In this document: piece after piece, positions 36,866 through 45,727 of the stretch
Layout of the letters: each line of letters begins with the position of its first letter
Position numbering within the stretch: position 1 is the first letter of the stretch
Assembly (NCBI RefSeq): GCF_000145235.1
Contig: NC_014391.1
Coordinates: 1,178,001-1,242,000, forward strand
Source of the DNA: Micromonospora aurantiaca ATCC 27029
GTDB taxonomy: Bacteria; Actinomycetota; Actinomycetes; Mycobacteriales; Micromonosporaceae
Length of the DNA stretch: 64,000 bases
Reading direction: 5' to 3'
Translations under genes and position numbers: made by a program
Notes under the pieces: generated by a model
Told to the model about the DNA's origin: nothing
The model's database searches: none
Seen by the model: only the letters and a program-made list of their open reading frames with translations

Positions 36866-37714
36866 ATGCGTTTCGTACGCACGATCGCCGGCATGGTGCT
36901 GCTGGCGTTGGGGATTCCGGCGCTGCTGGCGGGCGGAGGTCTCTGGCTCGCCGCCCGGCACGCCGGCCCGGACGGCGGCTTCGACGCCCGGTTCGAGCCG
37001 GTCCGCACGCACGCCCGCGCGGTGCTGGTGACCGACGTGGACGCGTTGCTGCGCGCCGACCTGCCGCTGGCGCGCACCGGGCAGGCCCGGCTGCACCTGA
37101 CCGCGCGGGACGACGACGGCCCGGTCTTCCTCGGCCTCGCCCCGACCGACCAGGTGCGAGGGTGGCTGGCCGACGTCCCGCACAGCACCGTGCGCCGCGT
37201 GGCGGTCACCCGGGGCCCGCTGCCGGTCGACCTGGACCCGGCCACCGCCGGCACCGGCACCGCTGTGCCGATGACTCAGCCCTTCTGGGTACGCGAGGGC
37301 GTCGGCTCCCTGGAGTGGAGCCCGGCGGAGCTGTCCGGCCGGTCGCTGAGCCTGGTCGTCATGCGCGTGGACGGCGCGGACGGGCTCGACCTGCGGATGC
37401 GTGCCGAGTTGCGGGCCGGGTGGTTCCCCGGGCTGGCGTGGGCGCTGCTGGCCGGCGGGACGCTGCTGGTAATCCTCGCCGTGGTGGTGCTGCTGCGCCC
37501 GCTGCGGCCGCGTGAGGTGGTCTTCGTGGTCGAGCCGGACCAGGTGCCGGTGCTGGCCGGGCGTCTCGGCGTCACCTCGCTGAGCGGGCTGGGCCGCCAG
37601 CCGGGCCCGGCGTCGCGACCCGAGCGGCACCTGGTGGCAGTGGGCTCCGGGCCCGGTGGGCGGACCCGCGCGGCGATCGCGCCGCCCAGCCGGTGCCCCG
37701 ACGGCCGGGACTGA
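36866..37714 (+). CDS. Two-helix membrane protein of unknown function
   Basis: A 282-residue protein with an N-terminal signal-like helix (IAGMVLLALGIPALLAGGGLWLA), an extracytoplasmic domain of about 160 residues (TARDDDGPVFLGLAPTDQVRGWL) and a second helix (FPGLAWALLAGGTLLVILAVVVLL), then a cytoplasmic tail. I do not recognise the family. GAGAGGGA precedes the ATG. It is separated from the YcnI gene by a strong hairpin, so it is probably its own unit. Confidence 0.72.
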   Translation: MRFVRTIAGMVLLALGIPALLAGGGLWLAARHAGPDGGFDARFEPVRTHARAVLVTDVDALLRADLPLARTGQARLHLTARDDDGPVFLGLAPTDQVRGWLADVPHSTVRRVAVTRGPLPVDLDPATAGTGTAVPMTQPFWVREGVGSLEWSPAELSGRSLSLVVMRVDGADGLDLRMRAELRAGWFPGLAWALLAGGTLLVILAVVVLLRPLRPREVVFVVEPDQVPVLAGRLGVTSLSGLGRQPGPASRPERHLVAVGSGPGGRTRAAIAPPSRCPDGRD

Positions 37715-37727
37715 CGACGAGAACCCG

Positions 37728-37762
37728 AACGGCCCTCCGCGCTGCCGACGCGGAGGGCCGTT
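37728..37762. terminator. Bidirectional terminator between convergent genes
   Basis: A perfect 14-bp stem (AACGGCCCTCCGCG/CGCGGAGGGCCGTT) with a 7-nt loop, followed by CTTC, lies between the stop at 37714 and the convergent GT87 stop at 37817. Confidence 0.8.
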
Positions 37763-37816
37763 CTTCACCGGGGGATCGGTGCTACCTGGGAGAAAACTGA
37801 GGTAGTTGATACCAGA

Positions 37817-39112
37817 TTAGCGCTGATCGCCATTTGTTGCGAGGTGTGTCCGTTCAGTCCGGGTCATCGGTTTCTCGTCCGCGTGCCGACGGATCGGCAG
37901 CGCCGCGAGCACCAGCAGGCTCAGCAGGACGTACATGTTGCGGACCACGAAGTCGACCGGGTCGTCCGTGTGCACGATGGCGGTGCCCCAGTCCTGGAAC
38001 GTCACCAACCCGTACACGATCGGCAGGCCGACGACGGCGGCCAGCGCGAAGAGGCCGCCGCGACGGCGGGCCCCGGCGGGCGTCGCCGGATCGGCGTCCA
38101 GTGCCGCGTCGACGAGCACCACCACCGCGGGAATGAACCAGTACAGGTGGTGGATCCAGGTGATCGGGCTGACCAGCCCGCCCACCAGCCCGGTCAGGGT
38201 GAGACCCACCAGCGCGTCCCCCGCGCGGGCCGCGCGCGCCGCCCGCCACAGGCCGAACGCGGCCACCGCCAGCGCGAGCAGCAGCCACAGCAGCCGGTCC
38301 GGCTCGGTCGGCGCGGTCAGGCGGCTGAGCAGCCCGAACAGCGACTGGTTGCCGGTGTAGTCGGGGCGGCCCACCCGGTCGGTCACCCACAGCTCGTGGG
38401 TCCAGAAGCGCCACGAGTCGCCCGGCGCGACCGCCGCCGCCAGCAGTGTGGCCACCGCCGCTGTCACCGCCGCCACGGCCGCCGCCCGCCACTTCCGGGC
38501 GGCGAGCAGGTAGACCACGAAGATGCCGGGAAAGAGCTTGAGCGCCGCCGCCAGTCCCACGCCCACACCGGCCCAGCGCCGGCCCTGCGGTACGGCGAAC
38601 AGCAGGTCGCCGAGGATCAGCACCACGAGCAGCATGTTGATCTGCCCGAGCGTGATCGTCTCCCGGGTGCTCTCCACCGCCAGCACCAGCAGCACGGCGA
38701 CGGTGAGGCCGAACCCCCGCGGCAGGTCGTGCCGCCGCAGCACCGGCAGTACCAGCCAGCGCGTGGTCACCACCACCGCGGCCACTGTCAGCACCGCGAA
38801 GGCCGCGATGGCCACCCCGAGCCGCAGATACCCGAACGGCGCCAGGAGCAGCGCCGCGAACGGCGGATAGGTGAAGTAGAGCGCCCCCTGCACCCGGTCC
38901 GGCTGGACGTAGTCGTAGAGCGGGTGCCCGGCCGCCCACCAGTCCATCGCCGACATGTAGATCTTCTGGTCGTAGTAGTCGTGCCGCAGGTTGCGCAGGT
39001 AGGGCGCCGGCATGATCGCGATCAGCGCCAGCACCACGACCACCCGGCGGGCCGTACGCCCGCCCGCGTCGTCACGGGGGACGGCGGGTGGGGCGACGGG
39101 TTCGGCTGGCAC
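37817..39112 (-). CDS. GT87-family polyprenol-phosphate mannosyltransferase-like membrane protein
   Basis: A 431-residue GT-C protein with 9-11 helices. The first outer loop has the acidic segment LRHDYYDQKIYMSAMDWW followed by LYDYVQPD and LYFTYPPFAALLL, and a later SPITWIHHLYW motif; these are typical of GT87 enzymes such as mycobacterial PimE/MptC-like alpha-1,2-mannosyltransferases. It probably elongates a lipoglycan or glycolipid using a polyprenyl-phosphate sugar; the exact acceptor is unknown. GTG start. Confidence 0.85.
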   Translation of the reverse strand: MPAEPVAPPAVPRDDAGGRTARRVVVVLALIAIMPAPYLRNLRHDYYDQKIYMSAMDWWAAGHPLYDYVQPDRVQGALYFTYPPFAALLLAPFGYLRLGVAIAAFAVLTVAAVVVTTRWLVLPVLRRHDLPRGFGLTVAVLLVLAVESTRETITLGQINMLLVVLILGDLLFAVPQGRRWAGVGVGLAAALKLFPGIFVVYLLAARKWRAAAVAAVTAAVATLLAAAVAPGDSWRFWTHELWVTDRVGRPDYTGNQSLFGLLSRLTAPTEPDRLLWLLLALAVAAFGLWRAARAARAGDALVGLTLTGLVGGLVSPITWIHHLYWFIPAVVVLVDAALDADPATPAGARRRGGLFALAAVVGLPIVYGLVTFQDWGTAIVHTDDPVDFVVRNMYVLLSLLVLAALPIRRHADEKPMTRTERTHLATNGDQR

Positions 39113-39186
39113 GCAGGAAACCCTAGCGGTCCACCTCGGCCGCCGGGCCGAGGCGCGGGCGCGTCGGCGGCGCGTAGTCTGTTCCG

Positions 39187-39777
39187 GTGGCTGATCTTCT
39201 CGTCTGGATCGACTGTGAGATGACCGGGCTCGACCTGCGGCGGGACGCCCTGATCGAGGTCGCCGCGCTCGTCACCGATCCCGACCTCAACGTGCTCGGT
39301 GACGGCGTGGACGTGGTGATCCACGCCGACGACGAGGCGCTCGACGGCATGCCGGAGATCGTGCGGACCATGCACGCCAAGTCCGGCCTCACCGAGGAGG
39401 TACGCCTCTCCACGGTGACGCTGGCCGAGGCCGAGGACATGGTGCTCGACTACGTGACCAGCTACGTGAAGGACCCGCGTACGGCCCCGCTGTGCGGCAA
39501 CTCGATCGCCACCGACAGGGGTTTCCTGGCCCGCGACATGACCCGGCTCGACGCGCACCTGCACTACCGGATGATCGACGTGTCCTCGATCAAGGAGCTG
39601 TGCCGGCGCTGGTACCCGCGGGTGTACTTCGGGCAGCCGCAGAAGGGCCTGGCCCACCGGGCGCTCGCCGACATCCGGGAGAGCATCCGCGAGCTGGAGT
39701 ACTACCGGCGGACCGTGTTCGTGCCGCTGCCGGGGCCGGACGTCGAGGCCGCGAAGGCGATCGCCGCCCAGCTCTGA
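39187..39777 (+). CDS. orn: Oligoribonuclease
   Basis: A 196-residue DEDDh exonuclease that degrades 2-5 nt RNAs (and linear pGpG). [11 protein letters not shown] supplies Asp9 and Glu11; [17 protein letters not shown] and [13 protein letters not shown] supply the remaining Asp and the His. GTG start at 39187. A GC-rich imperfect hairpin (39782-39812) follows the stop. Confidence 0.96.
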   Translation: MADLLVWIDCEMTGLDLRRDALIEVAALVTDPDLNVLGDGVDVVIHADDEALDGMPEIVRTMHAKSGLTEEVRLSTVTLAEAEDMVLDYVTSYVKDPRTAPLCGNSIATDRGFLARDMTRLDAHLHYRMIDVSSIKELCRRWYPRVYFGQPQKGLAHRALADIRESIRELEYYRRTVFVPLPGPDVEAAKAIAAQL

Positions 39778-39865
39778 CGCCCCGGCCGAACCCGGTGGAC
39801 GGGGTCGGCCGGAGTGTGGCTATGATTAGTCCGCGCACCGCCCGGGCGACCGGAGCGGCGAGCAT

Positions 39866-39942
39866 GGTGGCTGTAGCTCAGTTGGCAGAGCACCGGGTTG
39901 TGGTCCCGGTTGTCGTGGGTTCAATTCCCATCAGTCACCCCA
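39866..39942 (+). tRNA. tRNA-His (anticodon GUG)
   Basis: Acceptor GTGGCTG/CAGTCAC with an extra 5' G at 39866 opposite discriminator C at 39939, the tRNA-His hallmark. The anticodon stem CCGGG/CCCGG holds loop TTGTGGT (anticodon GTG), and the T loop is GTTCAATTC. CCA is encoded at 39940-39942. Confidence 0.97.
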
Positions 39943-39944
39943 AC

Positions 39945-39976
39945 ACGAAGCCCCCTCCTCCGGGAGGGGGCTTCGT
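39945..39976 (+). terminator. Intrinsic terminator after tRNA-His
   Basis: Perfect 14-bp stem ACGAAGCCCCCTCC/GGAGGGGGCTTCGT with a TCCG loop, immediately after the tRNA and just before the convergent L,D-transpeptidase stop. Confidence 0.8.
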
Positions 39977-39988
39977 CGTATGAGTGGG

Positions 39989-41284
39989 TCAGGGGGTGGG
40001 CTCGACGCTCGGCGTACCGGCGTCCGGCGTGGTGTCGTCCGACGGCGGCTCGTACGGCAGGGCGCTGCCCTTGACGTACTCGTCCCAGCTCATGTTCCAG
40101 TCGGTCCAGCCGTTGCCGTTCTGGAGCTTGCGCTCGGTGCCCTTGACGGTGATCGGGTCACCGATGCGGGTGTTGGCGAACAGCCAGTTGCCTTCCTTCA
40201 TCGAGACGTTGACGCAGCCGTGCGACACGTTCGTGCGGCCCTGCACGCCCTCGGACCAGGGCGCGGCGTGGATGAACTCGCCGCCCCAGGTGAGCCGCTG
40301 GGCGTAGTCGATCTCGGTGCGGTAGCCCTCCTCCGGGCCCAGCTCCTCCAGGGTGTCGAAGACCGTGTGCCGGAGCTTCTCGATCACCACCATGGTGCCG
40401 CTGGAGGAGGGGGTGCTCTTCTTGCCCAGGCTCACCGGGATGGTCTTGACCACCTTGCCGTCGCGGGTGACAGTCATCCGCTTGGTGCGGTTGTCGACTG
40501 TCATCACGAACGACGGGCCGATCTTGACGTCGACGCTGAGGTCGGCTCGGCCGTACCAGCCGCCGCCCAGCGGCAGCCCGCCCGCCTGCACCTTGTAGCT
40601 GACCGTGCTGTTGGCCTTCCAGAACGTCTTGGGCCGGTAGCGCACCTCGGTCGGGCTCACCCAGTGCCAGATGCCCTCCTGGGCGGGCTTCGAGGTGACA
40701 GTCATCCGGCGCTGGATGTCGTCGCGGTAGTCCTCCGGGATGGCCCGGCCGAACTTCACGATCAGCGGCATGCCCACGCCCACGACCTGGTTGTCGCCCA
40801 GGAAGCTGGTGACCCGGATCTGCTTGGCCGGCTTCGCCATCGTGGTGAACGTGCTGGTCGCGGTGGCGGGCTTGCCGTCGTCGCCGGTCGCGGTGACGGT
40901 CGCCGTGTACGTCTGCCCGTACTCCAGGGCCGAGGACGGCAGCCAGCTCGCGCCGTCCGCCGCGAGCGTGCCGTCGACGACCTTGCCGGCGGCGTCCTTC
41001 AGCTCGACTGTGGTCTCCTGCGCCTCCTTCGTGGTGAAGGTGATGGCGGTGGACGCGGGCACGTCCTTGGCGTCGGCGGCGGGCTCGCTGATGGTGGCCG
41101 CCGCCTTCGGGGCCTTCTCGCCCTCGTCGCCGCCGCCCTGCCAGCTCGACGGCTTGTCGCCGCCGCCGCTGGTGCAGGCGGTCAGGGCCATCGCGGCGGC
41201 GAGCAGCCCGGCCGCCAGCGCACGGCGGCGGCCGACGCGTCGGGCGCTCGCGCCCCGGATCGGTTCGTCCTGGCCAGCTCGCAT
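39989..41284 (-). CDS. L,D-transpeptidase lipoprotein (first of a tandem pair)
   Basis: A 431-residue lipoprotein. A signal peptide ends in the lipobox MALTAC; two Ig-like beta domains follow (about residues 60-150 and 155-245), then the YkuD catalytic domain (about 255-385) with FIHAAPWSEGVQGRTNVSHGC, whose Cys357 is the nucleophile. These enzymes make 3-3 cross-links in actinobacterial peptidoglycan, acting outside the membrane. It is a paralogue of the next gene; both share KKSTPSSSGTMVV and the catalytic block. Confidence 0.93.
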   Translation of the reverse strand: MRAGQDEPIRGASARRVGRRRALAAGLLAAAMALTACTSGGGDKPSSWQGGGDEGEKAPKAAATISEPAADAKDVPASTAITFTTKEAQETTVELKDAAGKVVDGTLAADGASWLPSSALEYGQTYTATVTATGDDGKPATATSTFTTMAKPAKQIRVTSFLGDNQVVGVGMPLIVKFGRAIPEDYRDDIQRRMTVTSKPAQEGIWHWVSPTEVRYRPKTFWKANSTVSYKVQAGGLPLGGGWYGRADLSVDVKIGPSFVMTVDNRTKRMTVTRDGKVVKTIPVSLGKKSTPSSSGTMVVIEKLRHTVFDTLEELGPEEGYRTEIDYAQRLTWGGEFIHAAPWSEGVQGRTNVSHGCVNVSMKEGNWLFANTRIGDPITVKGTERKLQNGNGWTDWNMSWDEYVKGSALPYEPPSDDTTPDAGTPSVEPTP

Positions 41285-41446
41285 GAGTCCCTCACAAAGT
41301 GATGCCGTGCCCCGTCGTCTCTGGTCAGACGCGCCGGAGCGGGTACGCGTTGCCGGACGTGAAACGGAACACCCTGCGCGGGTGTAACGATTCCGCCGTC
41401 GTCCGGCGCTTTGTCGGAGGTGGCATGTCCGACCACGTTACGCCGG

Positions 41447-42724
41447 TCAGAACGGCGCCGGCTGCCCGCCCTGCGGAACCGGCAGCGCGCTGCCGGCGAC
41501 GAACTGCGACCAGCTCATGCTCCACGCCGTCCAGCCGTTACCAGGGGCCAGGCGGCGTTCGGTGCCCTTCACCGTGATCGGGTCGCCCACCATCGTCTTG
41601 CCGAACAGCCACCGGCCGTTGGCCATCGACACGTTGACGCAGCCGTGCGAGACGTTGCGGCGCCCCTGCACGCCCTCGGACCACGGAGCGGCGTGGATGT
41701 ACTCGCCACCCCAGGTGATCCGCTGGGCGAAGTCGATCTCCGTGACGTAGCGGTTGGCCGGGTCGGGCTCGCTGCGGGTGTCGAAGACGGTGGACTCCTT
41801 CTTCTCCATCACCACCATCGTGCCGCTGGAGGAGGGGGTGCTCTTCTTGCCCAGGCTGACCGGCAGCGTACGGATGACAGTGCCGTTCTCGGAGACCGTC
41901 ATCTGCTTGGTCGCGTTGTCCACGGTCATCTCGAACGCGCGGCCGATCTCGGCGGTGGCGCTGCGGTCGATGTTGCCGTAGCGGCCGTTGCTCAGCGGGA
42001 TCCCGGCCAGCGCCAGCCGGACCGTGATCGTGGTGCCGGTCTTCCAGTACTCCGGGGCCCGGTAGTACGCCTGGGTGCCGTTGTCGACCCAGTGCCAGGC
42101 GCCGGGCTGCGGCGGGTCGGTCTGCACGAACATCCGCTTCTGCACCGCCGCCCGGTCCTTCTTCGGGATGCCCGGGGAGAACTCGGCGACCACGGGCATG
42201 GCCACCCCGTACGTCTTGCCGCTGAACATGTAGAGGCCGGAGCCGATCATCGACTTGGGCTTGGCCATCGTGGTGAACGTGCTGGTGCCCTGGTAGGTCC
42301 GGCCGTCCTTGCCGGCGCCGGTGACCGTGGCGGTGTACTTGGTGCCGTACTTCAGCGCGGCCGACGGCACCCAGCTGGAGCCGTCGCGCCGCATCCGCCC
42401 GGCGACGCTGGCGCCGTCGGCGGTGGCGAGCGCCACCTTCGACACGGTGCCGCCGCCGGGGATGCGGGCGCTGATCTCGGTGCTGACCGGCCGGCCGCTC
42501 GCGCCGTCGGCCGGGCTCACCGTCAGCGGCGGCGCGGCGGCGCTGTCGCTGGGTGCGACGCTCGGGTCGGGCGCGGAGGACGAGACGCCGCCGACCTGCT
42601 GCTGGCCGGGCACGAACTCCGGCTTCTTCCCCTCGTCGCCGCCGCTGCCGCACCCGGTCAGTGCCAGCGACGCCGTCAGGACCAGGGCGCCCACCGTCGC
42701 CCCGGCCCGCGCGAACCTGCCCAT
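41447..42724 (-). CDS. L,D-transpeptidase lipoprotein (second of a tandem pair)
   Basis: A 425-residue paralogue of the adjacent gene with a lipobox LALTGC, two Ig-like domains and a YkuD domain carrying YIHAAPWSEGVQGRRNVSHGC; Cys362 is the nucleophile. The ATG at 42724 has AGGGGTGG upstream and places a short n-region before the signal helix, so it is preferred to an ATG 33 bases upstream that lacks a ribosome site. Separated from its twin by 162 bp, so it may have its own promoter. Confidence 0.93.
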   Translation of the reverse strand: MGRFARAGATVGALVLTASLALTGCGSGGDEGKKPEFVPGQQQVGGVSSSAPDPSVAPSDSAAAPPLTVSPADGASGRPVSTEISARIPGGGTVSKVALATADGASVAGRMRRDGSSWVPSAALKYGTKYTATVTGAGKDGRTYQGTSTFTTMAKPKSMIGSGLYMFSGKTYGVAMPVVAEFSPGIPKKDRAAVQKRMFVQTDPPQPGAWHWVDNGTQAYYRAPEYWKTGTTITVRLALAGIPLSNGRYGNIDRSATAEIGRAFEMTVDNATKQMTVSENGTVIRTLPVSLGKKSTPSSSGTMVVMEKKESTVFDTRSEPDPANRYVTEIDFAQRITWGGEYIHAAPWSEGVQGRRNVSHGCVNVSMANGRWLFGKTMVGDPITVKGTERRLAPGNGWTAWSMSWSQFVAGSALPVPQGGQPAPF

Positions 42725-42911
42725 GCCCACCCCTGTCCTCGCGTGCCTGGCGGACATCGTGCCGTATCGACGCTCCCGCGCCCGCCCCCGCGCCGGATCA
42801 GGTGACCGTTTTGGCCGCTTTCGCCGGTTAAGCTCGTCCGAAGGGTGGACCCCGGTATCGGATTGGAACCCGCCTCGGCGGGCGTGCTAATCTTCTTCCC
42901 GTTGTCAGCGA

Positions 42912-42987
42912 GCGCCGCTAGCTCAACTGGCAGAGCAGCGGACTCTTAATCCGCGGGTTCGGGGTTCGAGTCCCTGGCGGCGCACCA
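42912..42987 (+). tRNA. tRNA-Lys (anticodon CUU)
   Basis: Acceptor GCGCCGC/GCGGCGC, anticodon stem GCGGA/TCCGC with loop CTCTTAA (anticodon CTT), T arm CGGGG-TTCGAGT-CCCTG, discriminator A at 42984 and encoded CCA at 42985-42987. Confidence 0.97.
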
Positions 42988-42993
42988 ACGAGC

Positions 42994-43033
42994 AAGGCCC
43001 TGACCAGGCGTTCACGCCGGCCGGGGCCTTTTT
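42994..43033 (+). terminator. Terminator after tRNA-Lys
   Basis: An imperfect stem with AAGGCCC against GGGGCCTT and an inner CAGGCG/CGCCGG pairing is followed by TTTTT-rich sequence (CCTTTTTCG), a conventional intrinsic terminator. Confidence 0.75.
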
Positions 43034-43235
43034 CGCGTACGGTGCCCCGGTGCGCGCCGGGGTGGCCGCCCGTGGGTGGGACGCCACGTGCGTCACACCG
43101 GCCGCAGGGCACCCATGACGTTCCACCGAGGCGCGGTCCGCCCGTCGGCGCCGCTTGTGCGGTCGCCCTAATCTGATCATGATCGTAACGGCCACGATGG
43201 ATGGTCGGGTGACGACGATCAGGACGGGAGAAGAC

Positions 43236-43490
43236 ATGAAAGCCTTCGGACGGCCGCGGATCCGCAGCCTCGTCGCCGCCACCTCGGTCGTGGGCGCCTT
43301 GGTGCTCGGTCTGGGTGCGCCCGCGTACGCGGACTACTCGAGCCCGACCTACTCGACGTTGAAGGCCTGCAACGAGGCCCGGCCCAAGTACCAGTCGTCG
43401 TGGACGAAGCCGCAGGCGTGCCGTCCCATGTACAACTGGGACGGCACGAAGGTGATCGGTTACGCGTTCCTGGTGAAGACCCAGGGCTAG
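43236..43490 (+). CDS. Small secreted cysteine-pair protein of unknown function
   Basis: An 84-residue precursor: signal peptide with a clear AYA cleavage site near residue 32, leaving a mature chain of about 52 residues starting DYSSPTYSTLKACNEAR and ending FLVKTQG, with just two cysteines that probably pair. GGGAG stands before the ATG at 43236; an upstream in-frame start adds a non-signal leader. Function unknown; a small exported factor, inhibitor or antimicrobial-like peptide are possibilities. Confidence 0.7.
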   Translation: MKAFGRPRIRSLVAATSVVGALVLGLGAPAYADYSSPTYSTLKACNEARPKYQSSWTKPQACRPMYNWDGTKVIGYAFLVKTQG

Positions 43491-43574
43491 TGCGGTCGCC
43501 CGCCGGGCTGCCAGGAGCGGCACCGGCGGGCGTCCACCCGCCTTCGGCATCGCTCCTCGCGTCAGGGAGGGACA

Positions 43575-44126
43575 GTGCGCGCCGTACCCGCCGGCAGCTC
43601 GGACACGATCCTCGTCTGCATTCGGGGCAACTCCGGCTCGGGCAAGAGCAGCATCGCCCGGGAGCTGCGACGCCGGCACGGCCGGGGCTGCGCCCTCGTC
43701 GAACAGGACTACCTGCGTCGCATCGTCCTGCGCGAACGGGACAAGCCCGGCGGCGTGGCGCCCGCCCTGATCGAGCAGACCGTCCGGTTCGCCCTCGACC
43801 GCGGCTACCACGTGGTCCTGGAAGGCATCCTGTACACCGGCCGCTACCGCGACGTGCTGACCTCGCTGCGGGACGGTCACCGGGGGCGGTCGCTGTTCTG
43901 CTACCTCGACGTGTCGCTGGCCGAGACGCTGCGCCGGCATCTGACCCGCCCGCAGGCCGCTGACTTCACCGCCGCGCAGATGAGCGGCTGGTACGCCGCG
44001 CACGACGTCCTGGGCTGGCCCGGCGAACTCGTCCTCCCGGAGAGCGCCGGTCTGGACCAGGCCGTGGAGGCGATCGCGGCTGCCTCCGGACTGCCTCAGG
44101 ACGGGTGCGACGACGACAGGCGCTAG
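43575..44126 (+). CDS. P-loop kinase-like protein (zeta-toxin/AAA_33-like)
   Basis: A 183-residue nucleotide-binding protein. CIRGNSGSGKSSIAREL is the Walker A motif, VEQDYLRRIVL a substrate Asp region, VVLEGILYTGRYRDVL the Walker B-like strand and AETLRRHLTR a lid arginine segment. Family members phosphorylate small molecules or nucleotide sugars. GTG start with GGAGGGA upstream. No antitoxin partner lies beside it, so a housekeeping or resistance kinase is as likely as a zeta toxin. Confidence 0.8.
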   Translation: MRAVPAGSSDTILVCIRGNSGSGKSSIARELRRRHGRGCALVEQDYLRRIVLRERDKPGGVAPALIEQTVRFALDRGYHVVLEGILYTGRYRDVLTSLRDGHRGRSLFCYLDVSLAETLRRHLTRPQAADFTAAQMSGWYAAHDVLGWPGELVLPESAGLDQAVEAIAAASGLPQDGCDDDRR

Positions 44127-44173
44127 CCGGCGTCATTTGCCCTTCCGGTTACTGCAAGGGGCAGTCTGGGGTC

Positions 44174-45031
44174 ATGTTGTCGATCAGCGAGTTCAGCCAG
44201 ATGTGCCACCTGTCCCCGCAGGCGCTGCGCTTCTACCACGCCGAGGGGCTGCTCGTGCCCGCCGGGATCGACGACCGGACCGGCCACCGCTCGTACGCCT
44301 TCGACCAGGTGGAACGGGCCATGCTGATCACCTTGCTGCGGGACACCGGGATGAGCGTCAAGCTGGTCCGGCGCGCCCTCGACGAACCGGACCAGGCGGT
44401 CGCCCTGCTCGACCGGCACAGCGACGAGGTCAGCCGGCAACGGCAAGCTCAGGCCGACGCCATCGCGGCGGCCCGCGCCGTCTTCGAGGCGCAGCCCGAA
44501 CCGCGGTTGCGGCACGTGCCGGCCACGACTGTGGTGGCGCGGCTCGTGCCCGGCACACCGCTGGGCCGGGACGCGCAGGAGTGGGACCGGGCCGATGAGA
44601 TCATCACGGCGGCGGCGGCCGACCTGGTCACCACCGTGCGGCAGGCCGGCGTCACCTGCCGGGGTGAGCCGTGGCGGACGCTGGCACTGGAGACGCCGGA
44701 GCAGGACCGGCGCGTACTCGACGGCACCGGGCCGTTCTGGACGGTCAAGGTCGCTGTGGATGGCACCCCGGAGGCACTGCCGTCCCTGCCCGCCGGCCTG
44801 ATCGTGCAGACGCCCGACGCCCACGACGAGCTGTCCATCTTCATGCCGGGCCGCAACACGATGGCCAAGTACTGCACTGTGGTCCTGCGCCTGCTCGACG
44901 CCGCCCCTGTCGACGGCGACCGGTTCGTGAACCTGGCGCGTCTGCGTCAGGAGGTCCGCCCCGACGGCGTGCTGAGCAGCGCGCCCGTCGAACGCCGGCC
45001 GGGGTCACCCACGGAGGACCTTGAGCGCTGA
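44174..45031 (+). CDS. MerR-family transcriptional regulator with GyrI-like effector domain
   Basis: A 285-residue regulator. The N-terminal winged helix (LSISEFSQMCHLSPQALRFYHAEGLLVPAGIDDRTGHRSY) and helical segment are MerR-type; the remaining 180 residues look like a GyrI/small-molecule-binding fold. The ATG at 44174 starts the HTH correctly; longer frames overlap the kinase gene. An imperfect inverted repeat (TGCCCTT at 44138, AAGGGGCA at 44156) sits 10-36 bases upstream and may be the operator. Confidence 0.85.
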   Translation: MLSISEFSQMCHLSPQALRFYHAEGLLVPAGIDDRTGHRSYAFDQVERAMLITLLRDTGMSVKLVRRALDEPDQAVALLDRHSDEVSRQRQAQADAIAAARAVFEAQPEPRLRHVPATTVVARLVPGTPLGRDAQEWDRADEIITAAAADLVTTVRQAGVTCRGEPWRTLALETPEQDRRVLDGTGPFWTVKVAVDGTPEALPSLPAGLIVQTPDAHDELSIFMPGRNTMAKYCTVVLRLLDAAPVDGDRFVNLARLRQEVRPDGVLSSAPVERRPGSPTEDLER

Positions 45032-45727
45032 ACCCGCCCGCAGCCCGGATGTCAGAAGGTCGGCCAACCCTGACGAAATCGGTGCTCCAGTGCTTTCGAC
45101 TGGTAATCGTCTTCGCCGATTGCCTCGCTCGCGTCGCGCATGATGATCACCGACGCGTCACTCCGCGGACGAGGGTGATCCCGACGCCCGAATGAGGCGA
45201 ATATCGGTCGGTGTTCTGACGACACGAATCGGTTTTCCGTTGTCGCTGTTCGGTGCTCCGTGCTGGACCGATGACCTGCCCGAGCGGCTGGCGTGATGCC
45301 GCCCGCCGCCATTTCGGTGCGTCCATGAGTCTGATTGGTCCGGCACTGTCTCCCGATGGGCGAGTGCCGCATCGGCTGATTGTTCGATCAATGGCAACTA
45401 CGCCGTGTCATATTCGAAGATAACGATGCGTGAAAGTAGTTCGCAATGGTGACGCGGCCCGCATGGCGTCAGTTGACTGCGGCAACCATCTACTGATCTG
45501 CGGTTTTGAAGATCGACCCGACCGCCTGACGCCACCACGCGTGGGTGCGGCAGTCGCCGAACTCTCCAATGTGGAGGACGCAATCGGCTACCGAGCGTGT
45601 TGATCGATCGATGGGATGTCCAGTTCGCCGTGATCCGTCCTGACAGAACGTGTCCGACCTTGTGCGCTGAGGCAGGACGCCCTTAGAGTCCCGCTCGCAC
45701 AACTGGAAAGCACACGGGGGAGGGTTT
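45032..45727. other. Lower-GC intergenic stretch upstream of the giant secreted-protein genes
   Basis: About 700 bp visibly richer in A/T than its surroundings. Short open frames exist on the minus strand (for example 45052-45372 and 45398-45583), but none shows actinobacterial codon bias, a ribosome site or a recognisable domain. The strip probably contains the promoter region for 45728 and possibly decayed transferred DNA. Confidence 0.6.
45660..45689 (+). promoter_or_regulatory. Candidate promoter for the FG-GAP/LamG/Rhs run
   Basis: TTGTGC and TAGAGT are spaced by 18 bases and lie 38 bases before the GTG at 45728, resembling -35 and -10 elements of a housekeeping sigma promoter. The match is partial. 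Confidence 0.35.

Noticed and set aside
39866..42987. Integration (att) scars at tRNA-His or tRNA-Lys
   Set aside because: No second copy of either tRNA 3' end and no integrase is visible in the window.
43575..45031. Zeta-type toxin-antitoxin pair formed by the P-loop kinase and MerR genes
   Set aside because: The downstream protein is a full-length MerR regulator of 285 residues, not an epsilon-like antitoxin, and the kinase motifs are generic.
45052..45372. 106-codon minus-strand frame in the low-GC strip
   Set aside because: There is no codon bias, Shine-Dalgarno or recognisable domain; it is kept only as part of the intergenic description.
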